Shown: in pieces, positions 26,093 through 34,909 of the stretch
Layout of the letters: the number at the start of each line of letters is the position of its first letter
How positions within the stretch are numbered: the first letter of the stretch is position 1
Assembly: GCF_004364585.1 (NCBI RefSeq)
Contig: NZ_SOAN01000001.1
Coordinates: forward strand, 608,814 to 672,813
Length of the DNA: 64,000 bases
Reading direction: 5' to 3'
Source: Nesterenkonia aurantiaca
GTDB lineage: Bacteria; Actinomycetota; Actinomycetes; Actinomycetales; Micrococcaceae
Notes under the pieces: model-generated
The model's database searches: none
What the model was told of the DNA's origin: nothing
The model's input: only the letters and a program-made list of their open reading frames with translations
Program-made: the position numbers and the translations under genes

Positions 26093-27241
26093 TCAATGGG
26101 TCGACCAGGGCGTCAGGAAACGCTCGGGGAGAACGGCGCGGCCGGCGTCGTCGCTGGCTGCCGAGGCGGCGGCGGCGGCGAGCACCCCGATCAGCGGAGC
26201 GAACTTGGCGCCGTGTCCAGAACAGGGGGAGACCACGGTGATGCCTTCGCAGCGGTCGAAGACGAAGTCATCCGTCGGGGTGCTGGTGAAGAGGCAGGTC
26301 GTCTCGGCGTAGGGTTCGGGCACGACCCCGGGGAGATGGCGCGCGGCGTAGGCGATCACGCGCCGACGGTTGGCCTCGTCGACGACCCCATCCTGCTGCG
26401 CGGCAGAGGGGAGGACCTTGCCTCCGTTGTACTCCGCCAGCTTATGACCGCGGAAGTCGGCGTCGCGCCCTCCGGGCAGTCCATACGTCTGAATGGCGTC
26501 GGTCTTGTGCACCAGAACCGGCCAGCTCACGGTGGGATCACGGTAGGGGAAGTGATAGGCCTGCTCCTGCCGGACCTGGAACTGTGGAAGCGACTTGAGG
26601 AAGGCCTCCGGCAGGTCCACTGCGGCCAGCAGCTCAGGCAGCCAGCCGCCGGCGGCGACGACCACCCGTTCAGCCTCCACCGTCTCGCCCGAGCCGCTCC
26701 GGATCCTATACCCCTGCGTGGACCGGGTGACAGCCTGCACCTTCCAGGAGAGCTTCACCTCTGCCCCCGCGGCGACGGCCAGCTGGACCATTCCCTCGAC
26801 GGTGCGTTCCGCGTCGATCACCCCGGCCTGTGGCTGCCAGAGCACCGACGAGTCGAACGCCAGCTGTGGCCACCGCTCTTCGGCCTGACTGCAGGAGAGC
26901 ACCTCGTTCTCGATGCCCTCCTTCTCCAAGATCCTGGCAAGCAGCTCCGGGTTGCGCCTCTCCCCGAAGTCCACGCCTCCGGTGGGCGTGATCAGCTTCT
27001 GACCCAGCTGAGTCTCCAGCTCCGCCCAGAGGGACGCCGACCGCCTGACCAGTGCCACGTAGTGCTGATCCGGATAGGGATACCGGAAGATCCGCGCCGA
27101 ACCATGCGAGCTTCCCATGCTCCCCGCGGGGGAGCCCTGCTGTTCGAGGATCGTGACGTCATGCCCGGCGGTCGCGAGCTGCCAGGCCGCAGAGGCGCCG
27201 GCGAGACCAGCCCCGATCACTGCGTAGCGTGAGGTGTGCAT
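26093..27241 (-). CDS. Monomeric sarcosine oxidase / N-methyl-amino-acid oxidase family
   Basis: 382 residues. FAD fold YAVIGAGLAGASAAWQLA at the N-terminus, SMGSSHGSARIFRYPY (family signature), and TTCLFTSTPTDDFVFD carrying the Cys that binds FAD covalently in monomeric sarcosine oxidases, then GHGAKFAP. Oxidises N-methyl groups of small amino acids (sarcosine, N-methyltryptophan) with O2 to formaldehyde, H2O2 and the free amine. I chose ATG 27241. Next to mgs genes it is a candidate oxidase of N-methylglutamate. Divergent from a LysR regulator that probably controls it. Confidence 0.87.
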   Translation of the reverse strand: MHTSRYAVIGAGLAGASAAWQLATAGHDVTILEQQGSPAGSMGSSHGSARIFRYPYPDQHYVALVRRSASLWAELETQLGQKLITPTGGVDFGERRNPELLARILEKEGIENEVLSCSQAEERWPQLAFDSSVLWQPQAGVIDAERTVEGMVQLAVAAGAEVKLSWKVQAVTRSTQGYRIRSGSGETVEAERVVVAAGGWLPELLAAVDLPEAFLKSLPQFQVRQEQAYHFPYRDPTVSWPVLVHKTDAIQTYGLPGGRDADFRGHKLAEYNGGKVLPSAAQQDGVVDEANRRRVIAYAARHLPGVVPEPYAETTCLFTSTPTDDFVFDRCEGITVVSPCSGHGAKFAPLIGVLAAAAASAASDDAGRAVLPERFLTPWSTH

Positions 27242-27282
27242 AGTTCCACGGTACGAGCCCACTCAGTGCCGGTCCAATACCA

Positions 27283-27316
27283 ATTATCAGATGATTAGAC
27301 TGTTATAGAGGATAAT
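27283..27316. promoter_or_regulatory. Candidate LysR operator between the oxidase and lysR
   Basis: Inverted repeat ATTATC (27283-27288) / GATAAT (27311-27316) with 22 bases between, in the AT-rich divergent region, and overlapping TTATCAGATGATTA, itself nearly palindromic. Position and symmetry fit autoregulation by the adjacent LysR protein. Not proven. Confidence 0.45.
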
Positions 27317-27328
27317 GAGGGGGGGTCC

Positions 27329-28216
27329 ATGGAACTCAGACAGCTCAGGTACTTTGTCGCAGTGGCAGAGGAACTCCACTTCGGGCGGGCCGCTCGACGT
27401 CTGCACATCTCACAATCGCCGTTGAGCGCGCAGATCCAGAAGCTGGAACACGAGCTGGGGCACAAGCTGCTGAACCGGACCACGCGTGCGGTCACGCTGA
27501 CCGGATTCGGTCGAGACTTTCATCGCCGCGCGGCAGAGGTGCTCCACGGTGCTGATGAGCTGGCTTCAGGCCTCGGAGGAGTCTCCGAAGGGCAGGCCGG
27601 CCATGTTCGCCTGGGATTCGTAAGCTCTGCCAGCTACGCGCTTCTTCCGCGCACCATCCGAATGTTCCGGGACGCTGCGCCCGGCGTGACGCTGCACCTG
27701 GAACCGCTGACCAGCAGTGAACAGGCCGAGCAGCTGCGCGAAGGACGACTGGACCTCGGCATCCTCCGGGGACAGGAGGGCGCGACGGAGCTCCGCACCG
27801 AGGAGATACTCGCGGAAGAGATCATGGTCTGCCTGCCCGGCGATCACGCGCTCGCCGAAAGGTCCGAAGTATGCGCGCAGGAGCTCATCCAGGAACCGCT
27901 GATCTTCTTCCCCCCGCGAGAGATGCCCGGGTACGCCTCGGAGATCCAGCCGATCTTCCACGGTCTGAACTTCCCCCCGGTCTATACCCGCATCATCCAG
28001 CAGGAGACCGCCCTGGGCTTTGTGGCGGCCGGGCTGGGGATCACGTTGCTTCCTGAGTCGGTGACGGCTTTCGCGCCGTCCACCGTCTCCTTGGCACGCC
28101 TTTCCGGACGACCGAGGACCAGGATGTACGCGGCCTTCGCCCAGGGTCAACTCTCCCCCGCGGCGCAGCTGTTCCTGCGTGTCCTTCGCGACGTGGGTCA
28201 GGAGCTGCACAGCTGA
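27329..28216 (+). CDS. LysR-family transcriptional regulator
   Basis: 295 residues. Winged HTH at the N-terminus (MELRQLRYFVAVAEELHFGR, AARRLHISQSPLSAQIQKLE), then a type 2 periplasmic-binding-protein-like effector domain (VRLGFVSSASYALLPRTIR, LDLGILRG, GLGITLLPES). Very strong ribosome site GAGGGGGGG before ATG 27329. Divergent from the sarcosine-oxidase-like gene. Confidence 0.93.
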   Translation: MELRQLRYFVAVAEELHFGRAARRLHISQSPLSAQIQKLEHELGHKLLNRTTRAVTLTGFGRDFHRRAAEVLHGADELASGLGGVSEGQAGHVRLGFVSSASYALLPRTIRMFRDAAPGVTLHLEPLTSSEQAEQLREGRLDLGILRGQEGATELRTEEILAEEIMVCLPGDHALAERSEVCAQELIQEPLIFFPPREMPGYASEIQPIFHGLNFPPVYTRIIQQETALGFVAAGLGITLLPESVTAFAPSTVSLARLSGRPRTRMYAAFAQGQLSPAAQLFLRVLRDVGQELHS

Positions 28217-28269
28217 CTCACCGTGGCCCAGCGCGACACCCTGTCTCCTGTCAGGAAACGATCAGTATC

Positions 28270-28983
28270 ATGGAGTCCATGACTCCTGAATCATCTTCCC
28301 GGAAGCTCGATGACCCGTCGGCCGACCCGGCGCAGGAGTCCGAGAAGCTGCTGCGCAACCTTGCAGGGAGCGCCAGAGACCGAGAACATTCGGAACCGCT
28401 CGCGGCGGACAACCTTGCCGAGGTCATCGGATTCAACGTCCGGGCGCTGCGGACACAGCACGGATTCTCGGTCTCGGACATGGCCGCGAACATCGGATTG
28501 TCCAAAGCGATGCTCTCCAAGATCGAGAACGCGCAGACCTCCTGCAGCCTCTCCACCCTGGGCCTTCTGGCACGGGGGCTCGACGTTCCGGTCACCTCGC
28601 TCTTTCGCGGCGCCGACGCCGAGCGCGAAGCCGTGTTCACCGAAGCTGGAGCCGGTCCGAACATCACCCGCAACGGCACCAAGGCGGGTCACGCCTATGA
28701 GCTTCTGGGCTCGCTGCGAGGACAGCACAAGCGCCTGGAGTCACTTCTGGTGACGCTGAGCCAGGACAGCGACGCGTATCCGCTGTTCCAGCATCCCGGC
28801 ACCGAGTTCATCTATATGCTCGAGGGGCAGATGCAGTACGGCCACGGGATGTCCACCTACACCCTCTGCCCGGGGGACTCGCTGCAGTTCGACGGCGAGG
28901 CGCCGCACGGCCCGACCGCGCTGGTCACGCTGCCGATCCGGTTTCTCTCAGCCATCGCCTTCCCGGACAACACCTCGCTCTAG
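28270..28983 (+). CDS. XRE-family regulator with C-terminal cupin domain
   Basis: 237 residues. HTH at about 50-110 (IGFNVRALRTQHGFSVSDMA, IGLSKAMLSKIENAQTSCSL), cupin at about 160-230 (PLFQHPGTEFIYMLEGQMQY, LCPGDSLQFDGEAPHGP). This architecture often senses a small metabolite and controls amine or amino-acid catabolism. ATG 28270 or 28279; the ribosome site is weak. Its end overlaps the membrane-protein gene downstream of the copper amine oxidase, tail to tail, by 36 bases, making that operon a likely target. Confidence 0.88.
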   Translation: MESMTPESSSRKLDDPSADPAQESEKLLRNLAGSARDREHSEPLAADNLAEVIGFNVRALRTQHGFSVSDMAANIGLSKAMLSKIENAQTSCSLSTLGLLARGLDVPVTSLFRGADAEREAVFTEAGAGPNITRNGTKAGHAYELLGSLRGQHKRLESLLVTLSQDSDAYPLFQHPGTEFIYMLEGQMQYGHGMSTYTLCPGDSLQFDGEAPHGPTALVTLPIRFLSAIAFPDNTSL

Positions 28984-29448
28984 CCTGAGCCGCTTCAGCC
29001 AGAGTGCGCCGAGGACCTCGAGCGCCGCGATGGCGGTGGCAGAGATCAAGAGGGCGGGATGAGTCGGCAGCAGAGCTGTTCCGGACACGGCCTCGGACAC
29101 GCCGTGATGGGTCGAGAGGCTCACCGCACCAGCTTCCGCGAGGGCACCCGGGCCGGCCATCATCACGGCGTGCACCAACAGCATCCCGAGGTTCATGCCT
29201 GCGATCATGGTCAGCGTGCGCTCCGAGTGCCCGCGCCAAAGCCGACCGGCACAGAGCAGGCACCCGAACGCGAGAGCCGCCATCAGCAGGCTCAGCAGGA
29301 GCGGACCATGGCTGAGCATCATCAGGTGCAGTCCTGCAGAGAAGACTCCCAGGACTGCGAGCGCGCGGCGCCCCTGCAGAACGGACCGGGCGCCCACTCT
29401 CGAGCGGATCCACTGCAGCGACGGAGGCTCCGTCTGTACCGTCATCAC
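28948..29448 (-). CDS. Small multi-helix membrane protein after amine oxidase
   Basis: 166 residues with four hydrophobic segments (about 30-46, 48-66, 78-98, 130-150). No family recognised. It starts 7 bases after the copper amine oxidase stop, so it is co-transcribed and may serve the oxidase, for example in copper or substrate transport. ATG 29445 is an equally good start. Overlaps the XRE gene end by 36 bases on the opposite strand. Confidence 0.65.
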   Translation of the reverse strand: MMTVQTEPPSLQWIRSRVGARSVLQGRRALAVLGVFSAGLHLMMLSHGPLLLSLLMAALAFGCLLCAGRLWRGHSERTLTMIAGMNLGMLLVHAVMMAGPGALAEAGAVSLSTHHGVSEAVSGTALLPTHPALLISATAIAALEVLGALWLKRLRLERGVVREGDG

Positions 29449-29455
29449 GCATCTC

Positions 29456-31420
29456 CTAGTGGCAGCTTGAGCTCTGCTCCGCCGGGAGGTCCAGCATCGG
29501 ATTGCCGTCGAAGAAGCCCGAGGGCTTCAGATGTAGACCAACCGTCGCCACAGGCATCACCGGCCAGTCCTCTGGACGCACCACATGGTGTGCGCAGAGG
29601 ACGGGCCACAGCACCAGATCCTCACCCACCAGTGATCGGTCCTGCTGGACGTACTCGGGCAGCCCTCCTGAACTCGGGTTCTGCGGCACATACTCACCGG
29701 CCGCGTAGCGCTCACGTTCCGCGAACTTCGTGGCCCAGAGGTGTCGTCGGGCGAAGGCGCCCCTGGCGTACTGCTGCGACCCCGGCTGCGCCATCGGCAG
29801 CGCGAGGCTTCCGCCGAGCTCGACCTTGTACCCGATATCTCCGCCAAGCCGGTTCTTCTTCTCGGCATTGGTCACCACCCACGACCGGCCACGAGTGGGA
29901 TCCGCCAGCCGCTGGGCCTCAGCCTCTGATCTCAGCAGCGTCTTGGACTCATACCAGGCGTTGCCCCAGGGATTGTCCTCCGGGGCTGCCGCCTCCGCCT
30001 GCAGCTCGTAGAGGTTGTTCTTGGGCCCGTCGACGTTCATGTCGAGACGCACCGCGAAGAAGTGCTGGTGGTTGGGGCCGTAGAGGCCTTCAGCGATGAC
30101 CTTGCCGTATTTGGGCTCATCGCCCTGCTCATAGGCTCCCGTGGACAGGATCCCGGTCAGCTTGGACTCGAATTCGATGGAGCCGTCGAGATAGAGGTAC
30201 CAGTAGAAGCCATAGTCGTAGTTGCCCACCGTGGTGAAGTAGGAGACCACCAGGCGGCGATTGCGGCGCACCTCCCCCAGCCCGGTGCGGAAATCCGTGT
30301 GCTTCCAGCCGATTCCGGAATCTTCCTCATGGATGCAGATCGCGTTGGAGATCTTGGTCGGCTCGCCGTCTTGATCGCACAGGTGAGCGTCCAGATACGT
30401 GATCTCACCGAGACAGTCACAGCCGAGCACCAGGGAGTTGGCCAGGCCGCCGAGCCCGTATTCGCCCTCGTCGAAGACGTTCTTGTTCCAGTGCGTGTCG
30501 CCCGGATCGCCGTAGGGGACATACATCTCCGCCAGCGACGCCCGGTACAGGACGGGCCGCTCGGTGCCGCGGTCGTCATAGGTGATGTTGTGCAGCACCA
30601 CCCCCTCGCGCGCGGTGAACCCTACCCGGAGGTTCCAGTTCGCCCACTCCAGCCCGTTTCCCTGCATCGTGAACGAAGGCCCCTCCGGCTGGGTGATGTG
30701 GATCGGCTTCATCCGGTCCCGGACCTTCTCGAAATGCGGGGAGTTCTCCGGGTCGGTGATCCGATCCGCGGTGTAGTTCCCCTTCCGCTGGGGCAGCGGG
30801 ACCACCCCGGTATCTTTCACCTCGAGGATCTCGTTGCTGTCCAGATCCACCGTGATGATCAGGTTCTCCACAGGGCGGGCATAGGCGTTGGCGTCATCCT
30901 CACCCTGGATGAACACGATCGGCCGCGCGATCCGGCGCTGGCTGGGGGCATCCTCTGCCATCACGTAGCCGGCCGCCCACTTGTCCACCATGGCCTTCGA
31001 GAAGTCCTCCACGCCGCGTCGACGCAGAGCCTGTTGGACCTGAGGATCCTGCCGGATCATCTCCTCGCAGGCGAAGAACTCCTCCTCTGTCATCGGCGGC
31101 TGTGCATCCTCAATCTCGAGATAGCTGGTCACGGCGTCGGTGCTGAGATTCACGATGGCCTCAAGGGTGCGGTGCCGGTCATGATCGCGCAGCAGCAGGA
31201 AAGCCTCGCGCTCCCAGGGGCCGGCCTCAGCCTCGAAGGCCCGGACCGTCGCCTTGGAGGGTTCCCTGAGCTCGATGAAGACGAAACGCTGCTCCGGTGT
31301 GAACTCGGAGTGCTGCTTCAGAATGGCCGAAGCCTTGCTGATCTCCTCGGGCGCCAGCGGCTCCAGGGGATGGGTGGCCGTCAGCGACTTCACTGCGGTC
31401 TGGGCTGCCTGTGGATTCAT
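29456..31420 (-). CDS. Copper amine oxidase (TPQ enzyme)
   Basis: 654 residues, close to actinobacterial phenylethylamine, histamine and methylamine oxidases. The topaquinone precursor Tyr is in VGNYDYGFYWY; copper-site His-X-His is in GPNHQHFFAVRLDMNVDG; the substrate-channel stretch GWKHTDFRTG is present, and the N-terminal domains carry HPLEPLAPEEI. Converts a primary amine and O2 to an aldehyde, ammonia and H2O2; methylamine is a plausible substrate here. I chose ATG 31420, with GAGGAAGGA upstream, over a start at 31468 or 31471 that lacks one. A CACTGTTTACTGT motif lies upstream (31469-31481). Confidence 0.92.
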   Translation of the reverse strand: MNPQAAQTAVKSLTATHPLEPLAPEEISKASAILKQHSEFTPEQRFVFIELREPSKATVRAFEAEAGPWEREAFLLLRDHDRHRTLEAIVNLSTDAVTSYLEIEDAQPPMTEEEFFACEEMIRQDPQVQQALRRRGVEDFSKAMVDKWAAGYVMAEDAPSQRRIARPIVFIQGEDDANAYARPVENLIITVDLDSNEILEVKDTGVVPLPQRKGNYTADRITDPENSPHFEKVRDRMKPIHITQPEGPSFTMQGNGLEWANWNLRVGFTAREGVVLHNITYDDRGTERPVLYRASLAEMYVPYGDPGDTHWNKNVFDEGEYGLGGLANSLVLGCDCLGEITYLDAHLCDQDGEPTKISNAICIHEEDSGIGWKHTDFRTGLGEVRRNRRLVVSYFTTVGNYDYGFYWYLYLDGSIEFESKLTGILSTGAYEQGDEPKYGKVIAEGLYGPNHQHFFAVRLDMNVDGPKNNLYELQAEAAAPEDNPWGNAWYESKTLLRSEAEAQRLADPTRGRSWVVTNAEKKNRLGGDIGYKVELGGSLALPMAQPGSQQYARGAFARRHLWATKFAERERYAAGEYVPQNPSSGGLPEYVQQDRSLVGEDLVLWPVLCAHHVVRPEDWPVMPVATVGLHLKPSGFFDGNPMLDLPAEQSSSCH

Positions 31421-31582
31421 GGGGCGTCCTTCCTCAAGCTCAACGGGGCGTAGTTTCTGATCAGTCATCACTGTTTACTGTGCATGGATCCTGGTCCGCG
31501 GGGAAGCCTCCGTGCGAGGTTTTACACCTCTGCCCTACAGTCTTTACGTGCACGACACAAGGCCCTCAGCGGCGTCGCCTGG

Positions 31583-32374
31583 TTACTCCAAAGAGGACAG
31601 GAACCTCCTGGTGCGCTCGTGCTCGGGGTGCGAAAAGATCTGCTCAGCGGTTCCCTCTTCGAGGATCCGGCCGGCCTCCATGACCACCACGCGATCGGAG
31701 ACTCGCCTCGCGAAGGCCATCTCGTGGGTGACGATCACCATGGTGACCCCCTCTTCGGCGAGCCCCTGGATCGTTCGAAGCACCTCGGAAGTCATTTCGG
31801 GGTCCAGCGCACTTGTGGGCTCATCGAAGAGCAGCAGCCGGGGCCTCATGGCCAACGCCCGTGCGATGGCGACACGTTGCTGCTGACCCCCCGAGAGCGT
31901 CGCCGGTTTCTGGTCGGCCTGATCCGCGAGACCCACTCGTCCAAGCAGCTCATGCGCGCGCCCCACTGCCTCCGCCTTGTTCTCCCGCTTCACCCTCACG
32001 GGCGCGTGCCAGACATTCTCCGCGGCGCTCATATGGGGGAAGAGATTGAAGGACTGGAACACGAAGCCGATTCTCTGCTGATCCAAGCGGAGCTGCTGCA
32101 CATCATCGCCATAGCCGCCATCGGAGCGCGAGCGCTTCCCCAGTGGCTTGCTGTCGAGCAGGATCTCGCCCGAGGTCGGCTCCTCGAGCCGGTTGAACGT
32201 GCGCAGGAGCGTCGTCTTACCTGATCCGGAGGGCCCGACCAGGGTGAGAACCTGACCTTCAAGGACCTGGGCGCTGACCCCGTGCAGAACGGTCTTGTCC
32301 CCATAGGTCTTGGTGATCTCCTTGGCGTACATCACGGGTCCGGAGATCGTCTTTTCGCTCAGCAGTGCGGTCAT
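31583..32374 (-). CDS. Polar amino-acid ABC transporter, ATP-binding protein
   Basis: 263 residues. Walker [11 protein letters not shown]-loop [13 protein letters not shown], signature [19 protein letters not shown], Walker [15 protein letters not shown], switch His in VTHEMAFAR. Member of the GlnQ/HisP group. ATG 32374 overlaps the permease stop by 4 bases (ATGA). The much longer in-frame extension upstream lies inside the permease gene and is rejected. An insertion [13 protein letters not shown] after residue 75 is longer than usual. Confidence 0.94.
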   Translation of the reverse strand: MTALLSEKTISGPVMYAKEITKTYGDKTVLHGVSAQVLEGQVLTLVGPSGSGKTTLLRTFNRLEEPTSGEILLDSKPLGKRSRSDGGYGDDVQQLRLDQQRIGFVFQSFNLFPHMSAAENVWHAPVRVKRENKAEAVGRAHELLGRVGLADQADQKPATLSGGQQQRVAIARALAMRPRLLLFDEPTSALDPEMTSEVLRTIQGLAEEGVTMVIVTHEMAFARRVSDRVVVMEAGRILEEGTAEQIFSHPEHERTRRFLSSLE

Positions 32375-33189
32375 GGGGTGAGAACCTCCTTGGGCGTCTC
32401 TTCGCGGGGTGACCGGGCCAAGCCAGCCCTGCCGGAACGCAGCACGCGCACCGTGGAGCTGACCAGTGGAATCTCGTAGGGGAGTCCGACCTTGTGGTTG
32501 TAGTGCCTTTCGATGTACCACTGGATGACGGTCCAGATGGTCGTCAGCAGCAGGTAGTACAGTGCCGCCACGCAGAAGATCTCGAACGTCCGAAAAGTTG
32601 CTGAACTGATCGACTGGGTCATCAGGAACATCTCCTGGACCCCGATGACGCTCAAGATCGAGGTGTTCTTCATCAGCTGGTTGAAGGTGTTGCCCAACGG
32701 CGGCACCATCGTTCGGATCGCCTGCGGCAGGATCACCCACCGCATCGTAGAGATCGCCGTCATCCCCAGAATCTGGGAGGCCTCCACCTGTCCCTTGGGG
32801 ATCGTCTCGAGACCCGATCGAACGATCTCAGCGACGTAGGCGCTCTCATTGAGAGTCAGCGCGACGACGGCGGCCTGAACAGCTCCGGCAATCGAGATCC
32901 CTGCGATGCTCACCGTCTCGAAGGCGAAGATCCCTGCCGCGGAGAAGCCCATGTAGAGGAGCACGAGCTGCACGAGCAGCGGAGTCCCCCGGAGGATCCA
33001 CACGTAGAGTCCCGCCACTGTGCGCAGAGCGAAGAAGCGCGAGCGGGCCATCATCGCGACGAGCAGCCCCACGAAGAGAGCCAGGGTCATACTGATCACG
33101 GACACCGCCACCGTCATCATCAGGCCGCGCAGGAAGGGGGCGGAAGGGCTGAAGAGCGATTCTGTGAAGAACTCAGGATCAAACTGCAT
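32371..33189 (-). CDS. Polar amino-acid ABC transporter, permease
   Basis: 272 residues, HisM/GlnP type, about five transmembrane helices, with the EAA loop [21 protein letters not shown] that contacts the ATPase. Begins 7 bases after the binding-protein gene. The transporter has one permease gene, so it probably works as a homodimer. Confidence 0.93.
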   Translation of the reverse strand: MQFDPEFFTESLFSPSAPFLRGLMMTVAVSVISMTLALFVGLLVAMMARSRFFALRTVAGLYVWILRGTPLLVQLVLLYMGFSAAGIFAFETVSIAGISIAGAVQAAVVALTLNESAYVAEIVRSGLETIPKGQVEASQILGMTAISTMRWVILPQAIRTMVPPLGNTFNQLMKNTSILSVIGVQEMFLMTQSISSATFRTFEIFCVAALYYLLLTTIWTVIQWYIERHYNHKVGLPYEIPLVSSTVRVLRSGRAGLARSPREETPKEVLTP

Positions 33190-33196
33190 GTCGACC

Positions 33197-34060
33197 TCAG
33201 AAGTCTTCGGCGATGTTCATATCAGCCTGGTTGTAGTCACCCAACAGCTCCTCATAGGTGCCGTCCTCCTGAAGCGCCTCCAACGCTGTCTCCAGAGCAG
33301 CAGAGAGCTCCGTGTTCTCCGGCAGAGTAGCGGCCCCGACCTGGATCATCCCGTAGGGATCTCCGGTCAGCACCAGCTCGCCATCGGTCTGCTGTTCCCG
33401 GTAGGAGATCGTGGGAGTCTCGGAGGCCAGGGCCACCTGCTGACCCGAAGTGACGCTCTGAGCGGCGTTGGTGGCATTGTCGAACTTCACGACCTCCAAG
33501 TCCGCGCCCAGTTCGGCGCAGGCGTCCGCCTGGTCATCCATATTCTGCTCGGCGGTAGTGCCGATGGTGGTGGCCACGCTGTGACCGCAGAGCGAGTCAT
33601 CCGGTCCGGTGATGCCAGCCTCGTTCTCGGCGGAGACGGCGATCCCTTGGCCCTGCCACATGTACGGCACGAAATCGACGACTTCTTCGCGCTCCGGACG
33701 GATATAGAGCGAGGAGATGATCGTGTCGCATTGCGACGCTTGGAGCGACGGGATGATCGAGGCGAAGGGGACATCGACCCAGACCGTCTCCAGGCCCATT
33801 CGTGCGGCAAGCTGCTCGGCCAGCTCGACCTCCATGCCGGTGGCCTCATTGGCCTCGTCGTAGTGGTAATTCGGTGGCAGCCCCATCGAGAGGGCGGCAC
33901 ACACGGTGAGGTTTCCCTCGCTGACCAGTGCCTCCTCAGACACCTCGACTTCCACTTCGACATCGGTCGAGGTCGCTTCTCCCTGTCCGCAGGCGCTGAG
34001 CACCAAGGCCGATATGCCGGCCAGGACGGTGGTCTGGGCTGATCTCTTCAGTACTGACAT
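33197..34060 (-). CDS. Polar amino-acid ABC transporter, binding lipoprotein
   Basis: 287 residues. Signal peptide with lipobox LVLSACG, a very acidic linker, then a type 2 solute-binding domain (LTVCAALSMGLPPNYHYDEA, GMEVELAEQLAARMGLE, DFVPYMWQGQGIAV, VATTIGTTAEQNM). Ligand unknown; a basic or amide amino acid such as a gamma-glutamyl compound is possible given the neighbouring transferase. ATG 34060 with AAAGG upstream; longer frames run antisense to the FadR gene. Confidence 0.92.
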   Translation of the reverse strand: MSVLKRSAQTTVLAGISALVLSACGQGEATSTDVEVEVEVSEEALVSEGNLTVCAALSMGLPPNYHYDEANEATGMEVELAEQLAARMGLETVWVDVPFASIIPSLQASQCDTIISSLYIRPEREEVVDFVPYMWQGQGIAVSAENEAGITGPDDSLCGHSVATTIGTTAEQNMDDQADACAELGADLEVVKFDNATNAAQSVTSGQQVALASETPTISYREQQTDGELVLTGDPYGMIQVGAATLPENTELSAALETALEALQEDGTYEELLGDYNQADMNIAEDF

Positions 34061-34180
34061 GGTGCCGGAACCTTTCGGAGAGTGATGGATTATCGGGTCG
34101 TCCTCTTGTAGGATAAAGGGACTCAGTGACTCAAACAATCGATTCCCAGCGGTTTTACGGAGACGACAAGGAGTATTTAC

Positions 34181-34909
34181 ATGACAGAAACGCAGGACTT
34201 CCGCATCACGCCGGCCCAGTCTCAGGCCCTCCCACGCCTGGTGGCCGAACAGCTCGTCAAGGTCATCGCCTCTTCTGGATCCTCTGAACTGAAGCTGCCG
34301 ACAGAGCGCGAACTGACAGAACAGTTCGAAGTGGGCCGCAATGTCCTGCGCGAGGCGCTCACGTTCCTGGAGGGCCTCGGGGTCGTCACGGTCCGCAAGC
34401 GCGAGCGCTTCGGGCAGACCGGTCGAGCTCGAGCCCAGCTCGTGGCCTTCTCTACGCGGGCCTCCGTCGACGAGCTGATGACCTCTGACCCCATCGAGGT
34501 GCGCCGGATCGTCGAACCCTCCACTGCCGCACTGGCAGCGCAGCGTCGCACCCAGGAGGACGTGTTGGAACTCCAGCACTGGATCGACTCGATGCAGCGC
34601 TGTCACGAGAACCACGGACGCGTCATCGACTTCGACGAGGCCTTTCATGTCTCCATTGCCCGCGCCACGCATAACCACACCCTCGTCGAACTGGTCACCA
34701 CGCTCTCGGACATCACTCACGAGAGTCGCGAGATGTCCTTCGAACCAGTGATCGCTGCGGAGTCCGCGATCGCGGACCACCGCCGAATCTTCGAGGCGAT
34801 CCGGGATCAGAAGCCCGAAGAGGCGCGCCAGGCCATGCTCGATCACGTCAGCTTCGTCGAAGAGATGATTCACGAAGCCAGCAAGACACTGGAGGATCAG
34901 AATGTCTGA
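34181..34909 (+). CDS. FadR-subfamily GntR regulator
   Basis: 242 residues. Winged HTH at about 25-85 (LKLPTERELTEQFEVGRNVL, EALTFLEGLGVVTVRKRE), then an all-helical FCD effector domain with Asp/His metal ligands (DFDEAFHVSIARATHN, DHRRIFEAI). ATG 34181 follows AGGAGT. Divergent from the ABC operon and overlapping the transferase gene by 8 bases, so it probably controls both. Confidence 0.92.
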   Translation: MTETQDFRITPAQSQALPRLVAEQLVKVIASSGSSELKLPTERELTEQFEVGRNVLREALTFLEGLGVVTVRKRERFGQTGRARAQLVAFSTRASVDELMTSDPIEVRRIVEPSTAALAAQRRTQEDVLELQHWIDSMQRCHENHGRVIDFDEAFHVSIARATHNHTLVELVTTLSDITHESREMSFEPVIAAESAIADHRRIFEAIRDQKPEEARQAMLDHVSFVEEMIHEASKTLEDQNV

